Of a DNA stretch of 64,000 nucleotides, positions 34,417 to 43,251 are shown piece after piece. Source of the DNA: Grimontia marina (GTDB taxonomy: Bacteria; Pseudomonadota; Gammaproteobacteria; Enterobacterales; Vibrionaceae); NCBI RefSeq assembly GCF_900060185.1, contig NZ_FIZY01000028.1, positions 1-64,000 of the forward strand. The letters are read 5' to 3'. The translations under genes were made by a program, and so were the position numbers. The notes beneath the pieces are model-generated. The model saw nothing but the letters and a program-made list of their open reading frames with translations. It had not been told where the DNA came from and did not search any database. How positions within the stretch are numbered: position 1 is the first letter of the stretch; each line of letters begins with the position of its first letter.

Positions 34417-34839
34417 ATGCGTATTTGTGCTGTCGATTTAAAAAGCAACGAAGCAAACATTTGCCTTCTGGAATCTAATCAAGGTCTGTTTGAAGTGCCA
34501 GAGTGTCGCGCGCGAAAATTTACGATTACTGACGCGGCAAGTGCCGAGCAGATCCGCAACTTCAAAAAGCAAGTCGCCAAGCTGGTGGAAGACTACAAAA
34601 TTGAAAAGATTGTTATCCGTGAGCGTCCTACCAAAGGTAAATTCGCGGGCAGCGCAGTAGGCTTCAAAATGGAAGCAGCACTGCAACTTCTAGATGGCAT
34701 TGAAGCAGAAGTATTCACCTCATCTGAAATGAAAGCTTCACTCAAACGCAACCCTATTCAGGTTTCACTGAAAGAAGTTGGCCTGAAGCAATTTCAGGAA
34801 CAAGCGTTCCTTACTGCTTGTGCCTACCTGAACAAGTAA
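34417..34839 (+). CDS. DUF3010 family protein (possible RNase H-like fold)
   Basis: 140 residues. MRICAVDLKSNEANICLL, IEKIVIRERPTKGKFAGSAVGFKMEAALQL and KQFQEQAFLTACAYLNK. The family is DUF3010, function unknown. The order of an Asp at the end of strand 1, a Glu in IRERP, and an acidic-hydrophobic last helix resembles RuvC/RNase H-type proteins, which is inference. Own terminator at 34863-34885. Confidence 0.8.
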   Translation: MRICAVDLKSNEANICLLESNQGLFEVPECRARKFTITDAASAEQIRNFKKQVAKLVEDYKIEKIVIRERPTKGKFAGSAVGFKMEAALQLLDGIEAEVFTSSEMKASLKRNPIQVSLKEVGLKQFQEQAFLTACAYLNK

Positions 34840-34862
34840 TCCTCAGTATTAACGAGTATCGA

Positions 34863-34885
34863 GGGCTGCTTTCGCAGCCCTTTTT
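34863..34885 (+). terminator. Terminator of the DUF3010 gene
   Basis: GGGCTGC-TTTC-GCAGCCC followed by TTTTT on the + strand, 24 bases after the stop. Confidence 0.88.
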
Positions 34886-34987
34886 CTTTCTTTAGGCTCA
34901 AGCCTGACAATCTATTCAGTTCCGTTTCTGGCTAATGCCCTTCATTCATGATGATATGTTTATTAAAACGATCATCAAGACCTACAT

Positions 34988-36274
34988 ATGACGGACACTA
35001 CTACCTACAAACAAGCCAGAATATCCCGCGATGCCCGCTTTGATGGTTTGTTCTTCATTGGCGTGGTGTCGACAGGTATCTACTGTCGCCCTATCTGCCC
35101 TGCTCCTTCCCCAAAAGAAGAGAACGTTCGTTACTATTCCTCTGCGATTGAAGCAGCAGCTCAGGGGTTTAGGCCCTGCCTTCGTTGTCGCCCCGACAGC
35201 GCTCCCGGTTCACCAGCCTGGATGGGAAAAGAAACCACCTTCAGGCGAGCATTAAGCTTCATTAATGAGGGCTACCTGCATGAGCATAGCGTACCAGAAT
35301 TGGCCGAGCGGCTTGGTGTCAGCGATCGGTATCTACGAAAGCTGTTTACTGAATCGCTAGGTTGCTCACCAAAACAGTACGCTCAATATCAGCAAATTCT
35401 GTTTGCTAAAAAGCTTCTGCATGAAAGCCAACTCTCAGTAACTGATATCGCTTTTGCCTCCGGATTTAACAGTGTTAGGCGTTTTAACGACTGCTTCCTA
35501 CAACAGTTGTCACTGTCACCCACCCAGGTACGTCGCAAAGAGTTAAAAAGTCATGAGGCGATAACTTTGAGCATGAGTTTCCGACCACCATACAACTGGG
35601 CTGCCTTTAAACGATTTATGGCTCCTCGGATGATTTCAGGCTTGGAATGGCTCACTGATACTAGCTATGGCAGAAGGTTTGTCCACCAAGGGCAACAAGG
35701 CAGCTTTACCGCCACACTGCAGAAAGACAAAAATGCTTTTCTAGTGGTCATCGACACTGAAGATCCAAAGCTTCTCTTTCAGGTTGTAAACCGTATTCGA
35801 TATTTACTGGATTTGGACGCCAACCCAGAAGTAATTGATGACACTTTGAAAAATAATTCATCTTACGAGTGCTCAAACGGCATACGCATCCCTGGTTGTT
35901 GGGATATGGAGGAAGCGGGGGTAAGAGCCTATTCAGGAGAGACCTTAAGCACCTCTCACTCGCCTGCCTCTCACATCAACTCATTTTTAGATAGCACTGA
36001 ATCAAGTCAGGCGTCTTTCCAAGAACACTGGTCAGCAATTTGTAAGCGATTCAAGCATGAATCCTGGCCAGAAACTTCACCGTCAGTACATCTTAGTCAG
36101 GCGCAATACGCTTATGCTCGCCTTCGAGGATTAAGTCTCCCAGATATATCAGATCTTGACCTATTTAACGCAGATCTGACGACTTCAGCAAAACCTTGGA
36201 GAAGCTATCTCGCCCTGGCTTTCAATGACATTAACGCATTAAGTCAAGCCAACACCGTCTTGGGCAATGAATAA
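34988..36274 (+). CDS. Ada-type methyl-sensor and activator with degenerate AlkA-like domain
   Basis: 428 residues. The Ada zinc domain has Cys33, Cys37, Cys64 and Cys67 (YCRPICPAP, CLRCRP), where Cys33 would be the methyl-phosphotriester acceptor. An AraC-type HTH pair spans about 99-180. AlkA_N-like sequence follows (LSMSFRPPYNWAAFKRFMAPR). The expected HhH-GPD glycosylase core is badly eroded: RIPGCWDMEEAGVRAYSGETLS replaces the usual opening, and neither the helix-hairpin-helix glycine loop nor a catalytic Asp is visible. Active relatives are near 490 residues. It probably remains a sensor and activator of the ogt gene 9 bases downstream but not a 3-methyladenine glycosylase. Confidence 0.85.
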   Translation: MTDTTTYKQARISRDARFDGLFFIGVVSTGIYCRPICPAPSPKEENVRYYSSAIEAAAQGFRPCLRCRPDSAPGSPAWMGKETTFRRALSFINEGYLHEHSVPELAERLGVSDRYLRKLFTESLGCSPKQYAQYQQILFAKKLLHESQLSVTDIAFASGFNSVRRFNDCFLQQLSLSPTQVRRKELKSHEAITLSMSFRPPYNWAAFKRFMAPRMISGLEWLTDTSYGRRFVHQGQQGSFTATLQKDKNAFLVVIDTEDPKLLFQVVNRIRYLLDLDANPEVIDDTLKNNSSYECSNGIRIPGCWDMEEAGVRAYSGETLSTSHSPASHINSFLDSTESSQASFQEHWSAICKRFKHESWPETSPSVHLSQAQYAYARLRGLSLPDISDLDLFNADLTTSAKPWRSYLALAFNDINALSQANTVLGNE

Positions 36275-36283
36275 GGACACATC

Positions 36284-36766
36284 ATGAAACAGTACCGTTA
36301 CGAATACAAGTCACCACTCGGCGCGATAACCCTCACAGCTTCAGACAAAGGGCTGACTTCCCTCTCACTGCCCGAATACAAATACGATATTCCGGTATCA
36401 GACGAAGAGGTCATAACTCGCGAACCTTTCGAATCCATCATTTCCCAGTTAGATAAGTATTTCGCCGGTGAAGTCATTAAGTTTGATGTGCCATTGGATC
36501 TTTTAGGTACTGCTTTCCAATGCGAGGTTTGGGAGGCACTACAATCAATCCCACCGGGTGAAACACGCAGCTATGGTGAACTAGCGGTTGATGTTGGCAG
36601 ACCAAAGGCCTCTCGCGCAGTTGGAGCAGCGAATGGCCAGAACCCTGTAGCGATTATTGTTCCCTGCCACCGGGTTATTGGAAAGGATGGAAAGCTGACA
36701 GGATACGCCGGAGGGTTAGATGCCAAGGCCTGGTTGCTGAAGCATGAACAGGCCATGGCGAAATAG
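36284..36766 (+). CDS. ogt: Methylated-DNA--protein-cysteine methyltransferase
   Basis: 160 residues. The suicide acceptor is Cys128 in IVPCHRVIG; RSYGELAVDVGRPKASRAVGAANGQNP is the DNA-binding helix region. It removes methyl or alkyl groups from O6-guanine by transfer to its own cysteine. It lies 9 bases after the Ada-like gene, so both form an adaptive-response operon. The stop is one base from the converging GNAT stop. Confidence 0.94.
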   Translation: MKQYRYEYKSPLGAITLTASDKGLTSLSLPEYKYDIPVSDEEVITREPFESIISQLDKYFAGEVIKFDVPLDLLGTAFQCEVWEALQSIPPGETRSYGELAVDVGRPKASRAVGAANGQNPVAIIVPCHRVIGKDGKLTGYAGGLDAKAWLLKHEQAMAK

Positions 36767-36767
36767 T

Positions 36768-37217
36768 TTAACTCGCTGCCACCAGCACACGTTGAGCCAG
36801 TAGTTTGATAAACCGAAGCGGCGTAATGCGGTACCCCAAATGAAGATAAAACCCATGCGCCTCTTCGCGACTGATATGACTGGTCACTTCAATACGATGG
36901 CAATTTTGTTTTTTAAGGTAAGCTTCAGCATGTTCGAGTAACTGCTTTCCAATACTCATATCGCGAAAATTTTCATCAATAACCATGGATGAAATTCTTC
37001 CCCAGGGCATGTCGTCGTGAACAACATCAACGGTATGTACTGCGATATACCCCACCACCAAGTCACACAACTCTGCGACAAAAAGCGCATCCCTCGGCTG
37101 CTTCATGATCTTTTCTAAACGCAGCTCGGTGTTTTCCAAATCAGACGGATAACCCAGAGTGTGGCAGAGCGCATTAATGCGCTCTGCATCTTCTAATGTT
37201 GCTGGACGAATAATCAT
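36768..37217 (-). CDS. GNAT-family N-acetyltransferase
   Basis: 149 residues. MIIRPATLEDAERINALCHTLGYP opens the fold; ISSMVIDENFRDMSIGKQLLEHAEAYLKKQNCHRIEVTSHI contains the acetyl-CoA loop (RDMSIGKQL in place of RxxGxG/A) and strand 5; AHGFYLHLGY ends it. The acceptor substrate is unknown. It starts 12 bases after the pdsO stop, so it is probably co-transcribed with it. Confidence 0.87.
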   Translation of the reverse strand: MIIRPATLEDAERINALCHTLGYPSDLENTELRLEKIMKQPRDALFVAELCDLVVGYIAVHTVDVVHDDMPWGRISSMVIDENFRDMSIGKQLLEHAEAYLKKQNCHRIEVTSHISREEAHGFYLHLGYRITPLRFIKLLAQRVLVAAS

Positions 37218-37229
37218 ATCCAGCTCCCT

Positions 37230-37958
37230 TTATTGGTTATTGGCTGTAGGCATAGCATCAGACACTGAGCGCAGGCTAACTCGGCGGTCGAAGAAGTAGC
37301 CTTCACGATCGCCTTCTTTTTCAAGAGCCAATTGGTTACCAAATGCTGTTTGTTCCAACTGAGAAGGATTGACACCTTGTTCAACCAAGTAGCCGTAAAC
37401 TGCCTGCACACGCTGAAGTGACAGTTTCAAATTATACTCTTCATTACCACGCACATCAGCATGCCCCTCTAGATCCCATTGCACATCCGGCTGTTGGCGC
37501 ATCAGTGCGGCGATTTCATCAAGCTGTAGTTGGAAATGAGGCTCTATCTCAGATGAATTGGTTCTGAACTGAATATCCATCGCTAACTCCAATGCGATTT
37601 CTTTTTCATTCATCTCAGCTTTGAGTTTTGCCAGTTCGATTTCGTTTTCAGCATATAGCGAGCGATAAGTTTCAAGTTGTACGTTCTGTTCGTTGATATC
37701 AGCAATCACCATCGCCTGCTGCTCATTTTGCTCTTCGACACTGGCTACCTGGCCAATCAAACCACCCACAATGGCACCCGCGACCGCGCCGACAGGACCT
37801 CCAATCACAGCTCCCAGTGCAGCACCTCCACCAAAGCCAATCATTTCTGTTGTTTGGTCACGCTCAGTATTCAGAGTTTGGTCTGCAGCGTAAGCCGTAG
37901 AGACAGTCATAGGAATAACCAGAGAGATTGCTGCCAGTGTTTTATTCATTTTGTTCAT
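37230..37958 (-). CDS. pdsO: PdsO-like OmpA-family protein of the dedicated sortase system
   Basis: 242 residues from ATG 37958, chosen for GAGG 8 bases upstream. Signal peptide ends at AYA. A glycine-zipper segment (MIGFGGGAALGAVIGGPVGAVAGAIVGGLIG) is followed by a coiled coil and an OmpA/Pal domain (DIQFRTNSSEIEP, DLEGHADVRGNEEYNLKLSLQRVQAVYGYLVEQGV). This combination beside pdsR/pdsS is that of the sortase-associated OmpA-like protein PdsO, thought to bind peptidoglycan. It is divergent from pdsR. No sortase or sortase target gene is adjacent, which is unusual. Confidence 0.82.
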   Translation of the reverse strand: MNKMNKTLAAISLVIPMTVSTAYAADQTLNTERDQTTEMIGFGGGAALGAVIGGPVGAVAGAIVGGLIGQVASVEEQNEQQAMVIADINEQNVQLETYRSLYAENEIELAKLKAEMNEKEIALELAMDIQFRTNSSEIEPHFQLQLDEIAALMRQQPDVQWDLEGHADVRGNEEYNLKLSLQRVQAVYGYLVEQGVNPSQLEQTAFGNQLALEKEGDREGYFFDRRVSLRSVSDAMPTANNQ

Positions 37959-38182
37959 CGTTATATCCTCATCCATTTCAGTTTGTGAAGGGAGAACCCG
38001 TTCGTTGTTTCGATGAGGTCATTAAAACAAGGCAAAATGGCACGGACTGGGAACAAAAAAGGCAATGCTCGGGGCAATTGTGGCAAAAAAATGGCTTTTG
38101 CCCTGAATCAGCCAGATCCCCTTTTTCAAGGCGTAATTTGCGGTATAGTCAAATCATCTTCTGTTTGATTACCCGAGGAAAA

Positions 38183-38878
38183 ATGAAACGTATCGCTATC
38201 GTTGAAGACGAACCCGCCATTCGCGAAAACTACGCAGATGTATTGCGAAAACAAGGCTATTCGGTTTCTACCTATGCCAACCGCCCTGACGCTGAAGAAG
38301 GCTTCAAGCAACGCCTGCCAGATTTAGCGATTATCGATATCGGTCTTCAAGGCGAAATTGATGGTGGGTTTCAGCTTTGCCAATCGCTACGTGCCATGTC
38401 CGCCACGATTCCGATCATTTTCCTTACGGCAAGAGACAGTGACATCGATACGGTTGTCGGCCTGAGAATGGGAGCGGATGACTATCTCACGAAAGACATC
38501 AGCCTTCCGCACTTAATGGCACGTATCGCGGCGCTATTTCGCCGTAGCGAATTACTAAGCCTGGCATCTACGCAGACAGAATCTTTATTGGAGCGCGACA
38601 ATCTCACGCTGGACCTCAATCGAATGCAAGTGAAATGGAAAGATCAAACTGTGGATCTGACTGTGACCGAATTCTGGATGGTTCATGCACTCGCAAAACG
38701 CCCGGGGCACGTAAGAAGCCGTCAGGATTTGATGCAAGAAGCCCACGTTGTAGTGGATGACAGCACCATCACTTCTCACATCAAGCGTATCCGTAAGAAG
38801 TTTATTGCTCTCGATGATAAGTTTGACCATATCGACACTGTTTATGGCATGGGTTATCGCTGGGACAGCACTAAATGA
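38183..38878 (+). CDS. pdsR: PdsR-like response regulator of the dedicated sortase system
   Basis: 231 residues from ATG 38183, with CGAGGAAAA before it. Receiver domain with phospho-acceptor Asp52 (AIIDIGL), acidic pair EDE near residue 8 and Lys in YLTKDIS; then an OmpR/PhoB winged-helix DNA-binding domain (LTVTEFWMVHALAKRPGHVRSRQDLMQEA, STITSHIKRIRKKF). It is recognised as the response regulator that accompanies a CBM9-like sensor kinase in proteobacterial dedicated sortase systems. The stop overlaps the kinase start by ATGA. Confidence 0.83.
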   Translation: MKRIAIVEDEPAIRENYADVLRKQGYSVSTYANRPDAEEGFKQRLPDLAIIDIGLQGEIDGGFQLCQSLRAMSATIPIIFLTARDSDIDTVVGLRMGADDYLTKDISLPHLMARIAALFRRSELLSLASTQTESLLERDNLTLDLNRMQVKWKDQTVDLTVTEFWMVHALAKRPGHVRSRQDLMQEAHVVVDDSTITSHIKRIRKKFIALDDKFDHIDTVYGMGYRWDSTK

Positions 38879-41061
38879 CGTTTATGACCGAACAGGTATG
38901 GCGGTGGCTATCTGGCATCCGCACAAAAATCGTCCTGTTGAGCGGGCTTTTACTCTTGCTGCCCTTCATTGGCTACAACTATGTCTGGGAGTTGGAAAAT
39001 GTGCTTAGACAAGGTCAGGAGCAAACCTTAATGGGTTCTGCCCGAGCTTTTTCTATGGCCCTGAATCAACAACCTGAACTGTTTGAACGCCAGAAAAAAA
39101 CAAAACCAAGATTAGAAGACGGGAAAGATCTCTATGCCATGGCACTGGACTCTCCCATCGACATTGATGGCTCAATCTTGGACTGGGAGCGTTATAAAAG
39201 CCATCGAACAAATTATGCTGACTCCCACGTTATTTTTAGCCGAACGCCGTATCAATCAAACGAGCTCAACTTTGACTTAATCATGGCCAGTGACGGTGAT
39301 GATTTATACGTATTGATTGATATTATCGATAAATCTCCGGTACTCCGGCGCGAAAACACAGCAAGAATCGACCGTAATGATCACTTAGTAGTCACTTTAA
39401 CAACGCCTAAAGGCGAGCTGAAACGTTACGGCATCACTGCAAGAAAGAGTGGCAAAGCAGATATCTACCTGATTGAAAATACGATAGAAGATACTGAGCA
39501 TAACTTTCTCTCAGAAGCCATTCAGGGCTGGTGGCAAGAAACTGCGCAAGGCTATGTGGTTGAACTTGCCATTCCGGATTGGCTTGTTGGTGAAAAGCTC
39601 AGTTTTGCTTATTATGATGTCACTAACCCTTACAGCCGCGATGTAGAAACCATCCTCGCGACTTCGAATCCTCGTAATGCAGAAACACTGGGGACCCTAC
39701 TGGTTCCTTCTCCAGAGATTGAGCGTGTGTTGAAGCGAATGAACGATGGAAGTTCCCGAGTCTGGGTTGTCGATCAACATGGGCGTGTACTGGCAAAAAC
39801 GGGAGACCTGCAATCGTCAAACGGAGTTTGGGAAACGACGATTAAATATCAAGAAGAGCCGTCGGGTATCATGGGTTGGATTCAAAATAAGATCCTCAAT
39901 CCCTTCTATTACCGTTTGCTGGAGCGCCCGCCCGAGAAAATCATCGACGCAATGCACAATGCTGCTGTCTTCCGGGGCGTTGAAGTGCAACAAGCGCTCA
40001 TAGGGCGCCCTTATGCCAACTGGCGTCTTACACCGGATGAAAGCACCACGATCCTCTCTGCTGCTTACCCTGTTAAGGTTGGATCCGATGTAGTGGGCGC
40101 TGTCGTGGTTGAAGAAACCACAAAAGGAATAAAAACCTTACGTAACAAAGCACTGGAGCAACTGTTTAATGTCCTGCTTGCCGTCATTTGCACAGGTGTC
40201 GTTGTATTGCTGCTTTTCGGATCGCATATCTCCCGACGAGTCAGGAAACTTCGTGATGATGCAGAAAGCGCGGTTGACTCCCAAGGTCGTGTGCTACATC
40301 AACTGGAACCCGCCACCAGCAAAGATGAAATCGGGGATTTATCCCGTACATTGTCTACCATGGTGACTCGCCTTTCCGACTACAACGCTTATTTGGAGAA
40401 AATGTCTTCCAGTTTGTCGCACGAATTACGTACACCTGTGGCAGTTGTCCGTTCATCACTGGAGAATCTGGCTTTCGTCACCAAAGAAGATGATCAGGCT
40501 CGCTATATAGAACGCGCTCAGGAGGGAGTCACGCGATTGGCAACAATTCTCTCGAGCATGACGGAGGCCACCCGTCTCGAACAGAGTTTTGAACATGCAG
40601 AACGCACGGAATTCCTACTTGATGAAGTGATATCCGGCTGCGTACAGGGCTATGAATATGCCTATCCTAAACAAGGCTTTACATTGCATATCAAAGGTGG
40701 CAATTACCAGATGTCCGGTGTGCCAGAATACGTAGCGCAACTGTTGGATAAGCTGGTAGCGAATGCCGTTGAGTTTCGTCAGGAAAATACCGATATCGAG
40801 ATATACATGTTAATTCATGACAATTTGGCACGCATCACAGTCTCTAACATTGGGCCTAAATTGCCTGAAAATATGGGAAATCAATTGCTCGGCTCAATGG
40901 TCTCTGTTCGGGAAGAGAAGCATAAATCAGACAAGCCTCACCTTGGCTTGGGTCTTTACGTGGCAAGATTGGTGGCAGAATTTCATCAAGGTCGCCTTTC
41001 GCTCGCCAACCGTGCTGATGGCAAAGGCGTTAATGTCACCGTTTGGCTGCCCTTGTCTTAA
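38875..41061 (+). CDS. pdsS: PdsS-like sensor histidine kinase with periplasmic CBM9-like domain
   Basis: 728 residues. Membrane helix at 17-36, a long periplasmic part with a carbohydrate-binding-9-like fold at about 90-270 (LDSPIDIDGSILDWERY, NDHLVVTLTTPKGELKRYGI, VVELAIPDWL), second helix 431-450, HAMP, then His516 in SLSHELRTP and an HATPase domain (KLVANAVEF, HLGLGLYVARLVAEFHQG). The length and layout match the proteobacterial dedicated sortase system kinase. The periplasmic domain could sense a glycan or cell-wall ligand. Normally a sortase and its surface-protein substrate are encoded nearby; here two GST genes follow. Confidence 0.83.
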   Translation: MTFMTEQVWRWLSGIRTKIVLLSGLLLLLPFIGYNYVWELENVLRQGQEQTLMGSARAFSMALNQQPELFERQKKTKPRLEDGKDLYAMALDSPIDIDGSILDWERYKSHRTNYADSHVIFSRTPYQSNELNFDLIMASDGDDLYVLIDIIDKSPVLRRENTARIDRNDHLVVTLTTPKGELKRYGITARKSGKADIYLIENTIEDTEHNFLSEAIQGWWQETAQGYVVELAIPDWLVGEKLSFAYYDVTNPYSRDVETILATSNPRNAETLGTLLVPSPEIERVLKRMNDGSSRVWVVDQHGRVLAKTGDLQSSNGVWETTIKYQEEPSGIMGWIQNKILNPFYYRLLERPPEKIIDAMHNAAVFRGVEVQQALIGRPYANWRLTPDESTTILSAAYPVKVGSDVVGAVVVEETTKGIKTLRNKALEQLFNVLLAVICTGVVVLLLFGSHISRRVRKLRDDAESAVDSQGRVLHQLEPATSKDEIGDLSRTLSTMVTRLSDYNAYLEKMSSSLSHELRTPVAVVRSSLENLAFVTKEDDQARYIERAQEGVTRLATILSSMTEATRLEQSFEHAERTEFLLDEVISGCVQGYEYAYPKQGFTLHIKGGNYQMSGVPEYVAQLLDKLVANAVEFRQENTDIEIYMLIHDNLARITVSNIGPKLPENMGNQLLGSMVSVREEKHKSDKPHLGLGLYVARLVAEFHQGRLSLANRADGKGVNVTVWLPLS

Positions 41062-41102
41062 ACTTCCAGAAGCTGGATACCCATTTCGTCAAAGGAGTGA
41101 AT

Positions 41103-41726
41103 ATGAAACTTTATGAATTAGGTGCCGCACCCAGTGCTCGACGTGTCAGTCTGTTCTTGGCGGAAAAAAGAATCGACATTCCCCGTGTTCACGTCGATAT
41201 CCGTGGTGGTCAAAACCTAACCGATGATTTCAAAGGGAAAAGTATTAACGGCCGGATCCCTATGTTGGAACTGGATGACGGTATCACAATCAGTGAATCA
41301 ATGGCCATTTGCCGTTACCTTGATGCGGCTTTTCCTACTGATCACCATCTTTTCGGCAGTACACCTATCGAAATAGGGCAGGTAGAAATGTGGAACCGTA
41401 TAGCAGAGTTCCAGGGTCTGTTTACCGCATTTCAGGCTTTCCGTAACATTACTGGCATATACAGTGATAGAGAGCGCTGTGTTGAAGCTTGGGGACATGA
41501 ATCCAAAGAGCGAGTGAAAGAGTTTCTTCCTACGCTGGAGAAGCGACTTTCTGCGTCTCCTTACCTAGCCGGCGAACATTTCTCAGTCGCAGACATTACT
41601 GCTTATGTGATGGTTAGCTTTATCAAAAACATGGATATTCACATTGATGAATCCTTACCTGCGATTTCTGCCTGGTACAAATCGCTACTCGAGCGAGAAG
41701 CATTCATCGAAGCACAACCAAAGTAA
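41103..41726 (+). CDS. Glutathione S-transferase-like protein 1
   Basis: 207 residues from ATG 41103 (AAGGAG upstream). The thioredoxin-like N-terminal domain has YELGAAPSARRVSLFLAEKRIDIPRVHVD, RIPMLELDDGITISESMAICRYLD, and the C-terminal helical domain has YLAGEHFSVADITAYVMV. It should bind glutathione; the substrate is unknown. It begins 41 bases after pdsS and 14 bases before a second GST gene, so the two GST genes form a pair that may be read from the pds promoter. Confidence 0.88.
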   Translation: MKLYELGAAPSARRVSLFLAEKRIDIPRVHVDIRGGQNLTDDFKGKSINGRIPMLELDDGITISESMAICRYLDAAFPTDHHLFGSTPIEIGQVEMWNRIAEFQGLFTAFQAFRNITGIYSDRERCVEAWGHESKERVKEFLPTLEKRLSASPYLAGEHFSVADITAYVMVSFIKNMDIHIDESLPAISAWYKSLLEREAFIEAQPK

Positions 41727-41740
41727 ATAGGATTAAGTAA

Positions 41741-42409
41741 ATGATAGAGCTATATACCGCAGGCACACCTAACGGATACAAAATCTCAATTGCCCTTGAA
41801 GAGATGGGGCTAGCCTACGAATACAATGCACTGGATTTAATAGCGGCAGACCAGAAAAAGCCTGAATTTTTGGCCATTAACCCAAACGGACGTATCCCTG
41901 CCATCGTGGACAAAGATAACGATGATTTTGCAGTGTTTGAATCAGGTGCAATTCTGATTTATCTCGCAGAAAAAACGGGTAAGTTACTGCCAACCGACCA
42001 AAAAAAGAAAAGCCAAGTGCTGCAATGGCTAATGTTCCAAATGGGTGGCGTTGGGCCAATGATGGGTCAGGCTAACGTTTTCTATCGCTATTTCCCAGAG
42101 AAGATCCCAGCAGCAATCGAGCGTTACCAGAATGAGGGACGTCGTCTGTTCGAAGTCATGAACGGGCAATTGGCTAACAACCGCTATTTGGCTGGTGATG
42201 AATACACAATTGCAGATATCTCTACCTGGCCTTGGGTTCGAATCCACGAGTGGAGCGGCGTTGATATTTCTGGCCTTGAACATCTTCAACGCTGGGTTGA
42301 TGAGTTAGCACAAAGACCAGCATGTCAGAAGGGTCTATTGGTTCCACCACCGTCCAACCTTTCTGACGAAGAGAAAGCGCAACAAATTTCCAAAATGGTA
42401 ACCAAGTAG
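41741..42409 (+). CDS. Glutathione S-transferase-like protein 2 (YghU/YfcG-like)
   Basis: 222 residues. [89 protein letters not shown] and [23 protein letters not shown] are typical of the Nu-class disulfide-bond oxidoreductase GSTs (YfcG, YghU). Members bind two glutathiones and reduce disulfides or peroxides. It lies 14 bases after the first GST gene. Confidence 0.88.
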   Translation: MIELYTAGTPNGYKISIALEEMGLAYEYNALDLIAADQKKPEFLAINPNGRIPAIVDKDNDDFAVFESGAILIYLAEKTGKLLPTDQKKKSQVLQWLMFQMGGVGPMMGQANVFYRYFPEKIPAAIERYQNEGRRLFEVMNGQLANNRYLAGDEYTIADISTWPWVRIHEWSGVDISGLEHLQRWVDELAQRPACQKGLLVPPPSNLSDEEKAQQISKMVTK

Positions 42410-42490
42410 CGCTTATCTTCACCAGTAAACCATAAAACCGCTTAACAGAAATATCCAACTTTACGGGGTCACCTCAAAATAGGCGGCTTT

Positions 42491-42838
42491 CTAGATTTCT
42501 TTAATATATTCGATAAATACCTGATCGCCAGAATACTCTACCTTGGCAATGGTACCGTCAACCGTCAGAGACGTTCTGACCATAATAGGCTCATTACTCG
42601 TTATTTTTTTGTTTTCTTTCAAACTCGGCAATGAACTCCCTGGGTCCAATCCCATTTCCTTACAGAATCGGAAGACGAAGTTTCGATCCATCGGAACGTC
42701 ACCCCGCATTGTCTTTGAGAAGTCTAGTTGACTGACCCCGAGGCGTTTGGCCATCTCTATCTGAGTGATACGCAATTTCGCTTTGTAAGACATCCACGCA
42801 TCATAGAGCATCTGCCTGTCATGATAGGTAAATTCCAT
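42491..42838 (-). CDS. XRE-type helix-turn-helix regulator
   Basis: 115 residues. RITQIEMAKRLGVSQLDFSKTMRGDVPMDRNFVFRFCKEMGL is an HTH_3-like DNA-binding domain (about residues 22-70). The C-terminal half forms a short beta-rich segment without clear match. It is a stand-alone regulator with no toxin-like partner next to it. The target is unknown. Confidence 0.75.
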   Translation of the reverse strand: MEFTYHDRQMLYDAWMSYKAKLRITQIEMAKRLGVSQLDFSKTMRGDVPMDRNFVFRFCKEMGLDPGSSLPSLKENKKITSNEPIMVRTSLTVDGTIAKVEYSGDQVFIEYIKEI

Positions 42839-43013
42839 AAATCCCCACTTGCTACCTACCTCTCCATAAGGAAATCGTAGTGGTTAGACCCTTTCTCAAT
42901 GTCAGCTAGGCGTAAGTAAGCTGTAAACACTTGTCGAAACCGGTGCTCTTCGTTATGTTATCGCCCTGTCCGGGGTTTCATTCTGGGCACATTATGACAA
43001 AGAGAGAGTTATT

Positions 43014-43220
43014 ATGAGCCACAACCTTGCATTGCTGCCACCAGATAAAAAACAGGAAATTGAACTTGATAAGCAGGCAGCTTATTCAGTTTGGCAGGTT
43101 AAGAATGCGTTGGCAGAAAGAAGTATTCTTGCGCAGCAAGCGAAAAATATATCAGATGACAATGAGCGTGCACACTTTGTAGATTGCGTTGATAAGTATT
43201 CAAAAATAATGGGGCTATAA
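43014..43220 (+). CDS. DUF3283 family small protein
   Basis: 68 residues, helical and charged: LALLPPDKKQEIELDKQAAYSVWQVKNALAERSILAQQAKNISDDNERAHFVDCVDKYSKIMG. The LLPPxxKxxIELDKQA opening is that of DUF3283, a small Vibrionaceae family of unknown function. AGAGAG lies 6 bases upstream. A hairpin overlaps its stop codon. Confidence 0.72.
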   Translation: MSHNLALLPPDKKQEIELDKQAAYSVWQVKNALAERSILAQQAKNISDDNERAHFVDCVDKYSKIMGL

Positions 43221-43227
43221 CGCCCCA
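43210..43227 (+). terminator. Hairpin overlapping the DUF3283 stop codon
   Basis: TGGGGC-TATAAC-GCCCCA, with the TAA stop in the loop. No clear T-run follows, so termination is likely but weak. It lies between convergent genes. Confidence 0.5.
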
Positions 43228-43251
43228 TTGCTATATACCTAGTTCAATGAA

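Noticed and set aside
37977-38182. Repeated GGCAA-like words between pdsO and pdsR as PdsR binding sites
   Set aside because: Spacing is irregular and no repeat could be defined well enough to propose a site.
42491-42838. XRE regulator as the antitoxin of a toxin-antitoxin pair
   Set aside because: No small toxin-like gene lies beside it; neighbours are a GST gene and DUF3283 in other transcription units.
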